Positions 16,170 to 25,406 of a DNA stretch of 64,000 nucleotides are shown in pieces. This stretch comes from CAYXDO01 sp964463485 (GTDB lineage: Bacteria > Myxococcota > Kuafuiibacteriia > Kuafuiibacteriales > Kuafuiibacteriaceae). Position 1 is the stretch's first letter. Each line of letters opens with the position of its first letter. The notes beneath the pieces were generated by a model that saw only the letters and a list, made by a program, of their open reading frames with translations, made no database searches and was not told the DNA's origin. The DNA is taken from NCBI GenBank assembly GCA_964463485.1, contig CAYXDO010000040.1:1-64000 (forward strand), read 5' to 3'. Position numbers and translations under genes: made by a program.

Positions 16170-18555
16170 GTCGCTGAGAGAGTCGCCTCGCCGGCGGAAG
16201 TCGTTGATGAACCCACTGCGCTCCGGCGAGCATCCCAACTGAGATCAAGCTCGAGACGAGCACCCAGGCCAAGTAGGGTGGGCGGTACGACACGCTCACC
16301 GGTCCACGGCTCACGTCGTGGACCCAGACGCCGAGGTGAGTACCAGCGACTCGGACGGTCGGTAGAGTCTCTTCACCCTGCCAAGCCTCCCAGCCCGCCA
16401 GATAGGCCGTTCTCAGCCCGACGATGGCGCCGCCTGCTCCGGTTGCCCGCAGCTGAATCGTCGACGAATCGAGCGCTTCGAGCTCGACGGCGACGCCCGT
16501 GCCGCTCGGAAGGACTCTCCCGCTGAGTGTGTGACCCGCTGGGTCGTCGATGATCGCCGCCACGGCGCTGGCGCTCTTCGAGCGCCGGATGGATCTCAGC
16601 GTCTCACCGTCAGTCCGGTGTCCGATCGGGTTCCGGCTCACGAAGACCTGCGGCAGGGGATCGGTGACTCGAAAGAGTCCGAGCCCGCGAGCCTCCAACT
16701 CAGGCGCGGGCACCTGCGCGACGTTCCCATCGTGGGGCGGATCGGTTCCCACGAAGTACGAGCAACCCATCGCCCTGGACGCCGCGCCAGGAGCTCCGAT
16801 CGGCTTGTCGTCCTCGAAGAGCATGTGGAAATTGAGCCTCGTCTGGAAGATCGAATACATCTCTCCGGACGAAAAGCCATCGCAAGCACCGAAGAAGGGG
16901 ACCAGGTTTCGGCGATCGGCGGCGATCGGGTCCCACCGCGGATCGACCTCTGGCTCCACTCGGGAGGTCAAGACGCGGCTCCCAACACACATGACCGGAG
17001 CGCCCGCGTCGAGCGCGAGGGTCCTCGGGTCGAGGCCGCTCGCGCGACTCGCGAGCGCTGGACCCATGCGGGCGTGCGCCGGGAACGAGATGAGTTGCTC
17101 GAGCCCAAGGACGCCAGTGAGTGCGACATATAGGGCCCGCTTCTTCGTGACCAGCAACGACGCGGCGATCGAGATCGGAACCGAGGCCGCGAGCGCGGAC
17201 CACCAAACGAGCTCGCCGAGCGGCGCGCCGCCTGGGCGCGCGGGCAGGCCCGGCAGAACCTGCGCTCCCGTTGCTCGGGAGAGCGTCGTGAGATCCGTTC
17301 GCTCGTAGCTCACCACGGCAGTGAGAAGCAGTTGCCCAATCAACGTGGCGCCTACCGCTACGAGGAGCCGTCGCCTGCCCGCCGGCCGCCGAGCCTCGTC
17401 GATCGCGCCGAGACCGATGATCGCCGAGCCGAGCATGGCGACGAGGAAGTACTTCTCGGGGTACCGAAACAGGGCGAGGGGCGGGAACACGACCATCGCA
17501 GTCGAGAGTACCGGCATTTCTCGGCCCAGCGAAAAAGCGAGCGCGCTCATGCCGACCCAAGCTGCAGCTCTCACCTGGCGACGCAGAGCGCCAGCGACGG
17601 CCACCGAGATCCCGAGCGGGCCGACGAAGGGTTGCGCATTCCAGAACGCCGTATTTGGCGCCACCCAGATACTCTCGAGGTAAGTTGCTCCATCCGAGGG
17701 CCAGACGAAGAGACCGGGCCACAGCGCACCCAGCCAAAGCTCTCGGGAAAAAGACCAACTCAGCTGCTCGCGGAGCTCCATCTGGGCACGCCGTGCGAGC
17801 GAGAGCTCCCCGAGCGCCGGGAGCCACGCGGCGACGCCCAACGCAACTCCGCCAAACACCGCGAGCGCCGGTCCGAGGGCGTGCCGGCGCCGACTGGGCT
17901 CGCGAAAAAGAGCCCGGCCAAGCTCGAAGAGCGCGATCGCCGCGCCGGTGCCTGCCGCCTGAGCTTCTCCCCCAAGAAAGGGTGCGGCAATGGCCAGTCC
18001 GAGCGGTAAGGTGTGCGCGCCTCGACGAGCGCGTCGCGCGAGCGCCCAACTCAGCGGCACCCAGGAGGCTCCGACGAGGTAGACGGAGTGGGTCGCGAGG
18101 TCTAGGCACGTCCCGGAGATCGCGAACACCACGCCGGCCGCCGCGGCGCTTGCTGCCCGCAAACCAAAGGTTCGGCCTAGGTAGGCGGTCGAGCCGGCCG
18201 CGATCACGAGATGCAGAATCACCGAGAGGGATGCGCCGAGATCGGCCGGAAACAGCAACACGAGCCACCGAACCGGATAAAGCATCTGAAGACTGGGATC
18301 GAAGAGCAGAGGCAACCCATTTCCGAGCTCCCGAGAAACGAGGAGCGACTCACCGCGGCCGAGCTGATTTCGAATCGCACAGAGAGCTCCGAGATCGTAC
18401 CGCGACAGATCCACTCCGTAATAGAACCGACCGAAGACGACGGGGAGCGTCAGCACCGCACTGACCGCGCCCATGGCCCACACGATGGCGTCGCGCGTCG
18501 CCCTCTTGGCCCGGGCCCTCCGAAAGCCGAAGCTCTGTGGGTTCGAGCTCAACAT
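16144..18555 (-). CDS. YfhO-like multi-pass membrane protein
   Basis: An 803-aa integral membrane protein. About 11-12 hydrophobic segments fill residues 22-500 (for example IVWAMGAVSAVLTLPVVFG, ALSVILHLVIAAGST-type). A luminal/periplasmic domain (about 510-755) and a last membrane helix (about 762-785) follow. ELGNGLPLLFDPSLQMLYP and LYPVRWL resemble the first loop of YfhO/GT-C membrane glycosyltransferases, whose YfhO member in Gram-positives acts in glycosylation of wall polymers. An acidic DLSRYD motif near residue 50 is compatible with a GT-C active site. The last eight or so residues (PSTTVSNL) and the stop are encoded within the hairpin element at 15935-16169, so the C-terminus was modified by that insertion. 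Substrate unknown. Confidence 0.75.
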   Translation of the reverse strand: MLSSNPQSFGFRRARAKRATRDAIVWAMGAVSAVLTLPVVFGRFYYGVDLSRYDLGALCAIRNQLGRGESLLVSRELGNGLPLLFDPSLQMLYPVRWLVLLFPADLGASLSVILHLVIAAGSTAYLGRTFGLRAASAAAAGVVFAISGTCLDLATHSVYLVGASWVPLSWALARRARRGAHTLPLGLAIAAPFLGGEAQAAGTGAAIALFELGRALFREPSRRRHALGPALAVFGGVALGVAAWLPALGELSLARRAQMELREQLSWSFSRELWLGALWPGLFVWPSDGATYLESIWVAPNTAFWNAQPFVGPLGISVAVAGALRRQVRAAAWVGMSALAFSLGREMPVLSTAMVVFPPLALFRYPEKYFLVAMLGSAIIGLGAIDEARRPAGRRRLLVAVGATLIGQLLLTAVVSYERTDLTTLSRATGAQVLPGLPARPGGAPLGELVWWSALAASVPISIAASLLVTKKRALYVALTGVLGLEQLISFPAHARMGPALASRASGLDPRTLALDAGAPVMCVGSRVLTSRVEPEVDPRWDPIAADRRNLVPFFGACDGFSSGEMYSIFQTRLNFHMLFEDDKPIGAPGAASRAMGCSYFVGTDPPHDGNVAQVPAPELEARGLGLFRVTDPLPQVFVSRNPIGHRTDGETLRSIRRSKSASAVAAIIDDPAGHTLSGRVLPSGTGVAVELEALDSSTIQLRATGAGGAIVGLRTAYLAGWEAWQGEETLPTVRVAGTHLGVWVHDVSRGPVSVSYRPPYLAWVLVSSLISVGMLAGAQWVHQRLPPARRLSQRPSTTVSNL

Positions 18556-18577
18556 GGGCGAACGTAGTCTTGGAAGC

Positions 18578-19627
18578 TCAGTGCATTTCGAGCTTACGTT
18601 CTTTGGGCTGACCCATCGGATCGGTGGTGAGTCCCTTGTTGGTCATCATGATCGCGCCGCGTTTTTCTCGTGGGACGGCGACCGTGTCTGCGAAGCGCGT
18701 CTTCTTGAAGTCCGGGTCGAAGTCCTTCAGCACGTACAGCCCATATCCCAGGTGACAGGCCGCGTTGTCGAACTCCAGGAGATCGTAGCTCTCGGGCAGG
18801 ACCGCTCGGAGCTCGTCGATGCTCTTGAAGTTCTCCTTCATCGTGTCGTTGACGGTGACTTCGACGACGATGATGGGGCGGCTGGTCTTGATCGTCTCCG
18901 TGAGCCCTTTCAGGGCGAGCTTCTCATACCCTTCGATGTCCATCTTGATCATGTCGATCCGGGTTCCTTCGAGCAAATCGTCCCCCCGGACGAGCCTCAA
19001 CTTCTCCTTGGTCGCTCCGACGGTGAACTCACTCTCTGCGAAGCTCCCACCCGACTGGGATTCCGACGCGAAGAAGTCCGACTCGGACGCCGCGTCGGCC
19101 AGCCCGACATCGTGAATCACGATGTTCTTGAGGCCATTCAGCTCGATGGTTTTGCGAAACCGATTCAACGCCGGAGGGTACGGCTCGATCGCGTGAATGA
19201 CTTTGGAATACGGGACCATGAAGACGGAGTGTTGCCCGGTGTTCGCGCCGACGTCGACGAACACCCCGCCTCCGGGCGCGAGCTTCTTCATCGTGTCCCG
19301 CATGAAGTAGAGCATGTGCTTCTCGTACGCGCCGAGGTACAAGATGTACTCATCGATGTGGAATCTCGTGTCGCCTTGCCACTTCACGCCGTAGAAGTCC
19401 GTCGTGAACTCGACCTCCCTGTAGAGCCCTCGAGACACGAGTGTGGGCGGGCAGTCCGCGGGCTTTGCCGCCACCTCCTTGCGGACGTCCTCGAGGTTTC
19501 GCTCGAGCTCCTCCTTCGGAAGCCAGCCCGTGCTGAAATAGACCGTGGTGGCGACTTCGGAGAGGACCAGAAAGCCTACCAGTACTCCCCAGGCTCGATC
19601 CCTCATGGGTGTCGTCTCCGCGTTCAT
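18578..19627 (-). CDS. FkbM-family methyltransferase, membrane-anchored
   Basis: A 349-aa protein starting at ATG 19625-19627, chosen for a GAGG about five bases upstream (the frame is open for 13 more codons). An uncleaved N-terminal hydrophobic segment (about residues 12-32) anchors a SAM-dependent methyltransferase domain: VFVDVGANTGQHS is the SAM-binding motif I, followed by AIEPYPPALNRF, then DMIKMDIEGYE, typical of FkbM enzymes that O-methylate polyketides or sugars. The membrane anchor is uncommon for FkbM and suggests modification of an envelope glycan. It lies 22 bp upstream of the YfhO-like gene on the same strand, consistent with a joint cell-surface polysaccharide role. Confidence 0.88.
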   Translation of the reverse strand: MNAETTPMRDRAWGVLVGFLVLSEVATTVYFSTGWLPKEELERNLEDVRKEVAAKPADCPPTLVSRGLYREVEFTTDFYGVKWQGDTRFHIDEYILYLGAYEKHMLYFMRDTMKKLAPGGGVFVDVGANTGQHSVFMVPYSKVIHAIEPYPPALNRFRKTIELNGLKNIVIHDVGLADAASESDFFASESQSGGSFAESEFTVGATKEKLRLVRGDDLLEGTRIDMIKMDIEGYEKLALKGLTETIKTSRPIIVVEVTVNDTMKENFKSIDELRAVLPESYDLLEFDNAACHLGYGLYVLKDFDPDFKKTRFADTVAVPREKRGAIMMTNKGLTTDPMGQPKERKLEMH

Positions 19628-19915
19628 CGGCGCCTCATACCAAACACAGACCGGGCCGCTCAGCAAGGCGCGGTCGTATCAAGTTGGCGCCACCGGCCAG
19701 CGGGATTGGCTCGAGCGCACGCGCCTGCCGGAAAGTTGAGTAGACTGAGCTGCGAGGACACGTCGCACCCTCGTGGTACAGACAGGGTCGTGTTTACCTG
19801 CGTCGTGGACCGCCCGCTTTCCATGAAGCTGGAGCTCATGCGACTCCAGCGCACGTGCCTTCGCCTCGCGAATGGAGTATGAGCTTCGGGCCGTGTTCGC
19901 GGCGACGGAGGACGA
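19628..19915. promoter_or_regulatory. Divergent intergenic region before the Mo-oxidoreductase operon
   Basis: This gap of 288 bases separates the minus-strand FkbM gene from the plus-strand oxidoreductase operon and must hold both promoters. GGAGG at 19906-19910 serves the first operon gene. I found no clear palindromic operator, FNR-like box or sigma-54 -24/-12 pair. Confidence 0.5.
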
Positions 19916-20551
19916 ATGAGGTTGGGTTTCCTCGTCGATCTCGATCTCTGCATTGGATGCAAGGGTTGTGAGATCGCGTGCAAATCGGAGAACGAGGTCC
20001 CGCTGAGTCACTGGCGACTCCGAGTGAAGTACGTCGACGTCGGGCTCTACCCAGAAGTGAAGCGAACCTTCACTCCCCTTCGATGTAATCACTGCGACAA
20101 CGCGCCGTGCGAGCGAGTATGTCCGGTCGGTGCGCTGCACTACCTCGAAAATCGTATCGTCGACGTCGACAAAGACCGCTGTATCGGCTGCGCCGCTTGC
20201 ATGATGGCGTGCCCGTACGGCGCGATCTACATGGACCCCGAGACGAACACGGCGGACAAGTGCACTTACTGCGCCCACCGCGTCGAGTCTGGGTTGGAGC
20301 CCGCCTGTGTCGTCACCTGCCCGACCGAAGCCAACGTCTTTGGCGACCTCGACGACCCGCTGAGTAAGATCAGCCAGTACATCGTCGCCCATCCTGACGC
20401 CCGCGTCCGCAAACCCGAAAAAGGCACCGTGCCGAAGCATTTCTACACAGGCGGCGGTCGTGCACACCTCGAACCCCTCGCGTCCCGACGTGAGGAGGGT
20501 CAGAACCTCTTCGGTCGCATCGGGAAGCTCGATCACGTGGGAGGGAAGTGA
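19916..20551 (+). CDS. 4Fe-4S electron-transfer subunit of Mo-oxidoreductase
   Basis: A 211-aa DmsB/PsrB/NrfC-type subunit carrying four [4Fe-4S] sites: CIGCKGCEIACK (residues about 13-24), CNHCDNAPCERVC, CIGCAACMMACPYG, and CTYCAHR with CVVTCP. There is no Tat signal, as is usual for subunits that are exported together with the catalytic subunit. It would pass electrons between the molybdenum subunit and the quinone-interacting membrane subunit. The start ATG has a strong GGAGG 5 bases upstream. It is the first gene of a four-gene operon (iron-sulfur, membrane, catalytic, chaperone); the next gene begins 1 base after its stop. Confidence 0.95.
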   Translation: MRLGFLVDLDLCIGCKGCEIACKSENEVPLSHWRLRVKYVDVGLYPEVKRTFTPLRCNHCDNAPCERVCPVGALHYLENRIVDVDKDRCIGCAACMMACPYGAIYMDPETNTADKCTYCAHRVESGLEPACVVTCPTEANVFGDLDDPLSKISQYIVAHPDARVRKPEKGTVPKHFYTGGGRAHLEPLASRREEGQNLFGRIGKLDHVGGK

Positions 20552-20552
20552 A

Positions 20553-21419
20553 GTGGAAGGCATCGTTACGCTCGACGTGCTGCATACCGGGGTGATCTGG
20601 GGTTGGTATGTCACGATGAATTTCTGGGCGAAGAGTATTGCGACCGGAGTTTTCTTGTTGGGCCCGTTTCTGTGGCGACGATTTCCCCAGAACGCGGCCT
20701 TTTACCGGACGACCGTACCCGTTCTGGGGTTCATCTTCCTCAACATCACGCTCCTGTTCACGGTGCTCGATCTCCACCAGCCGTTTCGGTTCTGGCACAT
20801 GTTCTTGTACCCTCACTTCACCTCAGTCATCAACCTGGGCGCCTGGGTCCTCACCGTCTACAACGGCTTGCTCGCGCTCCTGATTTGGTTCGCCTACAAG
20901 AAGCTCGACGGACTCTACGACAGGCTCGTGATTCCCACATGGATTGTCGCATTCCTTGCGACGATTTACACCGCTGGTCTCCTGGGTCAGCAAAATGCGC
21001 GGGAGCTCTGGCAGACTGCGACCGAGGTGCCGCAGATGTTGCTCGCCGCGACGATCGCCGGGAGCGCGTGTCTCGTTCTCTTCCCTCGTCCTGGCCCGGA
21101 CGAGCGCACGGCGCTCGCCTGGGTTCTCGGACTCTCCGCCGCGGTGGCGCTGACCATCTTCGTGAGTGAGGTCGTCTTCGCGCCCCAGAAATCCGAGGAA
21201 GCCGAGCTGATCGTCCGTACCCTCGTGACGGGTGACCTTCGGAATCTCTTTCTTTCGGGCCTCTTTCTCGGATTTGTCGCACCGATGGCGCTGGCCTTCT
21301 TTGGAATCCAGCGCCGCTCGGCCTCACTCCTGCCGGCCGCAGCCGTATCGTCTCTGGTGGGGCTGTGGCTCGTCAAACACGCGTGGCTGATCGCGCCGCA
21401 ACTTCTGCCGTTGAGCTGA
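20553..21419 (+). CDS. NrfD/PsrC-type membrane subunit
   Basis: A 288-aa integral membrane protein starting at GTG 20553, selected because GGAGGG lies just upstream and VEGIVTLDVLHTGV begins the conserved region. About eight transmembrane helices are visible (WAKSIATGVFLLGPF, VPVLGFIFLNITLLFTVLD, VINLGAWVLTVYNGLLALLIWF, WIVAFLATIYTAGLLG and others). NrfD/PsrC proteins exchange electrons with menaquinone or ubiquinone and anchor the complex. The segment DLHQPFRFWHM is typical of the family's quinone region. Spacing of 1 base from the iron-sulfur gene and 7 bases to the catalytic gene indicates one transcript. Confidence 0.9.
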   Translation: MEGIVTLDVLHTGVIWGWYVTMNFWAKSIATGVFLLGPFLWRRFPQNAAFYRTTVPVLGFIFLNITLLFTVLDLHQPFRFWHMFLYPHFTSVINLGAWVLTVYNGLLALLIWFAYKKLDGLYDRLVIPTWIVAFLATIYTAGLLGQQNARELWQTATEVPQMLLAATIAGSACLVLFPRPGPDERTALAWVLGLSAAVALTIFVSEVVFAPQKSEEAELIVRTLVTGDLRNLFLSGLFLGFVAPMALAFFGIQRRSASLLPAAAVSSLVGLWLVKHAWLIAPQLLPLS

Positions 21420-21426
21420 GGTGGCC

Positions 21427-24400
21427 ATGGGACTCCTGCAACGTCGAGACTTTTTGAAGGCAGCGGCAGCGGCGACGGGGGCCGCCGTCGCCACGGTGGG
21501 CGCGATCCGGTCGTTCATCCCCAAGGCACGGGCTGGGGAGTCACTCTCAGGCAGGATCGACCGTGTCCCTGTCGTGCATGGGAACTTTGCGAGCTACCCA
21601 CCGACTGAAAAATGGGACTCGTGGCGGGAGCTCTCCGGAGACGACCACAAGCGCGGCGGAGCTCTGCGGACGGACGTGAAGTCGCATGAGTATATGCTCG
21701 TGCCGACGATCTGCAACAACTGCGAAGCGGCGTGTGGACTCACCGCCTGGGTCGACAAGGAGACCTTCGTCGTCAGAAAATACATGGGTAATCCGCTGCA
21801 CACAGGAAGCCGCGGCCGCAACTGCGCCAAGGGTTACGCGGTGCAGTCCCAGATGTACGATCCAGACCGAATTCCCTTCCCGCTCAAACGCGCTCCTGGA
21901 TCGAAGCGGGGGGACGGAAAATGGGTACGTACGACCTGGGACGAGGCGCTCGCAGCCATCGGCGCGAAGATGCGCGAGGCCCTGTCTAGCGGGGACGAGC
22001 TGAGCAAGAAGTCGATCATGCACCACGTCGGCCGCCCCAACGAGTCCGGCTTTACGCCGCGCGTGTGGGCGAGCCTCGGCCAGGACTGCCAAAACAGCCA
22101 CACGAACATATGCTCGGCCAGCGGTCGCTTCGGGAGCCTGGCGTGGGTCAACGACGACCGCAGCGCCCCTGACTGGGAGCGGTCCAGACTGATCCTCTTG
22201 GTGTCGTCCCACGCCGCCGACGCAGGACACTACTTTCAGCAGTCTGCTGCCCAAATTGCCAAGGCGAGGAAAAAAGGCGCCAAGCTCGTCGTCCTCGACC
22301 CTCGACTCTCGAACTCTGCAGGTATCGCGGACCTCTGGATCCCGTGCTGGCCCGGCAGTGAGGCAGCCATTCACCTCGCCCTCGCCGGCCGCCTCATCCG
22401 CGAGGGGCGATACGACCATGAGTTCGTGCGTCAGTGGTGGAATTGGCAGGACCTGATGGACGACGCCGACGAGCTGGCGCTCCTGGTCAAGCTCGGCTTT
22501 CTCGGGGAGATGCCGAAGTCCGACGACTTCGAAGCGTTCGAACGAGTCTTGGTCGACCTGTATGGGCGCTACACGCTCGAGTGGGCCGCCGCCGAGGCCC
22601 GCGTGCCGGTGAGCAAGCTCGAACAGCTCTATGAGTACATCGTGTACGCGGGCGATCGAATCACGTCGTTCTACTGGCGATCGACCGGAGCCGGCAACCG
22701 CGGCGGCTGGATGACTTCCAGTCGAACCGGGATCTTTCTGCTCGCACTCACCGGCAACTTCAACGGCGTGGGAGCGCTCGGCGTCGAGGAAGGTCGAATG
22801 ATCGCCGTCGCCGGCAAAGGAGGCAAGGCCACGATCTCCGAATCACCCCCGAAGGTCGGCGCCTGGAACGAGCTGTCGTGGCCCCCAGAGTGGCCCCTGG
22901 CTGCCTACGAGCTCTCCTTTTTGCTCCCGCACTTGCTCTCCGATACGGAGTGGCAGGATCGCTGGCGGAGCCGAGGACTGAGTGTCCCGAAGAAGCTCGC
23001 GGTGTGGATCCCGCGGCAATACAACCCGGTTTGGATCAACCCCGACGGTTTTCGCTGGATCGAGGTACTGAAAGACGAGTCCAAGCTCGAGCTCACCTTC
23101 AACCCGTCGCCGATTTGGTCCGAGACCAACTGGTTCATGGACTATATTCTCCCGGTCGGACTCAGCGGAGAACGGCACGACCAGCACTCCGAGCCGACCA
23201 ACACCGAGGCCTGGATCGGCTTTCGCCAGCCCGTGCTCCGCGTGGCCCTGGAAAAGTCCGGCTGGATCCCCAAAGACCCTGCCCGCGCCACGCTCGAGGC
23301 CCACATGAAAGCCGGCCTTGGTGAGATTTGGGAGGAAAACGAGCTCTGGATCAACTTGATCTTTCATCACGTGGACCCCGACGGCTCGCTCGGAATCCGC
23401 GGGTTCTGGGAGAGTCGCGCGAACCCAGGAAAGCCGGTCACCATCGCCGAGTATTACAACGCTGCCTTTGCGACGCTCCCAAGGCTGCGAGCCGCCGCCG
23501 AGGCCGCGGCCAGGGAGAAAAAGGCCAAGGCCAAGACGCCGCTCGAAAATCAGCTCGCCGAGTTCGCGCTCCAATACCCATGTTATGACTTGCTCCGCGA
23601 CCGGGGTGCTTGGACCGAGAAGCGCGACGTGTATCTGCAGCACGAAGAGGAGCTCGCGATCGACGAAACCAAGAGGGTCGTCGCGGCCAAGTCTCCCCAG
23701 TTCTGGGGGGGCAAGGTCGAGTACCCTCTGAAGGACCTGAAGACCGATCCCCGCACGAGCCAGCTCTACGTCGAGACGCCCGAGGGTCGACACAACCTCG
23801 GCGTGAAGGACGAGCGGGGAGCCCTCGTCACCGGCTTCGGCACGCCGAGCCGCAAGATGGAGCTCTACGCCAAGTGGCTCAAGGATTGGGGCTGGCCGGA
23901 GTACGCCTTACCCATCTATCCCATCACGGACGAGCAGCGCACGGCGATGATTCACATCGTCTCACACGTTCATCATCGCTACATGACCGAGCCCAACGCT
24001 TTCGCCCTGAATCCGATTTACCGGCTCCCGTACAACATTCACACGCGCGGCGTGAACTCCAAGTGGCTGATGGAAATCAGCCAGAACCACAACCCGGTTT
24101 GGATGAATACGAAGGACGCCTCGCGGCTTGGGTTTCAGCGAGGAGAGGCCGTCAGGGTGCGTGTCGTCGACACCTTGAGCGGCAAGGAGTCCGGATACTT
24201 CATCGCCCAATGCCAGCCCACCGAGGGAATGGCGCCCGGCGTCCTGGCCTGTAGCCACCACGCAGGTCGCTGGAGGCTCGTGGCGGAGGTGCCCATCGAG
24301 GGGGCCGAGCAGCCGCTCCACGTGATGAGAGTCGGCGCTCCGGAGGCCAAGATCAGCGAGAGCGGAGCGACGCGCGCGCTGGGCTACTCTCGAGGCATCG

Positions 24401-24777
24401 AACCCTTCGAAGTGAAGCCGACCAAAGAGTTTGGTGAGCAGGGATGGCCTTTTGCGTCCATGAATCAGGACTTGGACAATATCACCTGGGACGGTCTATC
24501 GGGCGTCTGGCAAAACGCGGTGCACCACCCTCACCCTGACCCGATCTCCGGCATGCACTGCTGGCACCAGAAGGTGCTGCTCGAGAAAGCGGCACCCGGA
24601 GAGAAGATCGGTGATCTCAAGGTCGACATCTCAGCCACCTTCGAGACTTACCGAGCCTGGCGTGACCAACTGACCCGCCCGGCTCCGGGCCCAGGGAATC
24701 TACGTCGGCCCGAGCACTTGAAGCGGCCGTGGGTTGCGCTCACTCGAGAGGCCTATCAACTCGGTAAGAAGGCCTGA
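21427..24777 (+). CDS. Tat-exported molybdopterin oxidoreductase, catalytic subunit
   Basis: An 1116-aa bis-MGD enzyme of the DMSO-reductase superfamily. ATG 21427 is preferred over GTG 21421 because GAGG sits five bases upstream of it. The Tat signal has RRDFLK (6-11). A [4Fe-4S] site is formed by C96, C99, C103 and C133. C229 in NSHTNICSASGRFG is the likely molybdenum ligand, as in thiosulfate, polysulfide and arsenate-type enzymes. Later blocks VVLDPRLSN and YYNAAFATL are typical. It is longer than PsrA/PhsA (about 760 aa) and closer in size to tetrathionate reductase or SoeA-type enzymes, with inserts around residues 620-790. Substrate cannot be fixed from sequence; a sulfur or other oxyanion is plausible. 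It overlaps the chaperone gene as TGATG. Confidence 0.93.
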   Translation: MGLLQRRDFLKAAAAATGAAVATVGAIRSFIPKARAGESLSGRIDRVPVVHGNFASYPPTEKWDSWRELSGDDHKRGGALRTDVKSHEYMLVPTICNNCEAACGLTAWVDKETFVVRKYMGNPLHTGSRGRNCAKGYAVQSQMYDPDRIPFPLKRAPGSKRGDGKWVRTTWDEALAAIGAKMREALSSGDELSKKSIMHHVGRPNESGFTPRVWASLGQDCQNSHTNICSASGRFGSLAWVNDDRSAPDWERSRLILLVSSHAADAGHYFQQSAAQIAKARKKGAKLVVLDPRLSNSAGIADLWIPCWPGSEAAIHLALAGRLIREGRYDHEFVRQWWNWQDLMDDADELALLVKLGFLGEMPKSDDFEAFERVLVDLYGRYTLEWAAAEARVPVSKLEQLYEYIVYAGDRITSFYWRSTGAGNRGGWMTSSRTGIFLLALTGNFNGVGALGVEEGRMIAVAGKGGKATISESPPKVGAWNELSWPPEWPLAAYELSFLLPHLLSDTEWQDRWRSRGLSVPKKLAVWIPRQYNPVWINPDGFRWIEVLKDESKLELTFNPSPIWSETNWFMDYILPVGLSGERHDQHSEPTNTEAWIGFRQPVLRVALEKSGWIPKDPARATLEAHMKAGLGEIWEENELWINLIFHHVDPDGSLGIRGFWESRANPGKPVTIAEYYNAAFATLPRLRAAAEAAAREKKAKAKTPLENQLAEFALQYPCYDLLRDRGAWTEKRDVYLQHEEELAIDETKRVVAAKSPQFWGGKVEYPLKDLKTDPRTSQLYVETPEGRHNLGVKDERGALVTGFGTPSRKMELYAKWLKDWGWPEYALPIYPITDEQRTAMIHIVSHVHHRYMTEPNAFALNPIYRLPYNIHTRGVNSKWLMEISQNHNPVWMNTKDASRLGFQRGEAVRVRVVDTLSGKESGYFIAQCQPTEGMAPGVLACSHHAGRWRLVAEVPIEGAEQPLHVMRVGAPEAKISESGATRALGYSRGIEPFEVKPTKEFGEQGWPFASMNQDLDNITWDGLSGVWQNAVHHPHPDPISGMHCWHQKVLLEKAAPGEKIGDLKVDISATFETYRAWRDQLTRPAPGPGNLRRPEHLKRPWVALTREAYQLGKKA

Positions 24778-25406
24778 TGGAGGCCAAAGCCCGGCGAGAG
24801 CTGTACGCGTTCTTCTCTCGTCTCTTCGTCAAGGAGGTGGACCAGGACTTCTTGGCCACGATCCAGGGGCCCCTGGGTTCGGCGCTCTTGCCCGAGGCCA
24901 TACTGGAGCTCAACTCCTTGTCGGCGTCGAAACTGCAGGCATGGCTAGACGCCGATTTCACCCATCTCACGATCGTGAACCTCGCGCCGTATGAGTCGTT
25001 TTTTCGGCGAGACGACGGGAAAATCGAGGCGGGAGCGGTCAACCCGGTCGTCGAGTTCTACCGGCGGCACGGGTTCGAGGCCGACCTCGGCGCGGCCCGA
25101 TCCATCTCCCCCGATCACCTCGGCATCGAGCTCGAGCTCATGGCAGAGCTGTGTGATCAAGAAGCTGCCGCGCACGACCCCGAGTATGCGAAGTGCATCC
25201 GCGAGGTGGAGAGCGCGTTTCTCCGAGAACACCTGCTCGCTTGGGCGCCGATCTATTTTCTCACGGCGATGCGAAATGCGAGGAGTGTGCTTTATCGGGA
25301 GGGTTCGGAGGCTGCGCTGGAATTCATGCTCGAGGACTACGAGCGCCTGGCACGGGTACCAGAAGTCAGTGACCATGTAGTCACTGGCACGCGATCGTCG
25401 ACATGA
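24777..25406 (+). CDS. TorD-like molybdoenzyme chaperone
   Basis: A 209-aa all-helical protein of the TorD/DmsD family, which binds the Tat signal of the partner molybdoenzyme and delays export until cofactor insertion. Support: N-terminal RRELYAFFSRLF, then NLAPYESFF, VVEFYRRHGF (the family's Y..GF signature), HLGIELELMAELC, and AWAPIYF. The ATG overlaps the stop of the catalytic gene (TGATG), so the two are translated together. The last residues (after about 200) are encoded in the 26-bp overlap with the 3' end of the convergent Cys-rich gene and are not conserved in type. Confidence 0.9.
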   Translation: MEAKARRELYAFFSRLFVKEVDQDFLATIQGPLGSALLPEAILELNSLSASKLQAWLDADFTHLTIVNLAPYESFFRRDDGKIEAGAVNPVVEFYRRHGFEADLGAARSISPDHLGIELELMAELCDQEAAAHDPEYAKCIREVESAFLREHLLAWAPIYFLTAMRNARSVLYREGSEAALEFMLEDYERLARVPEVSDHVVTGTRSST

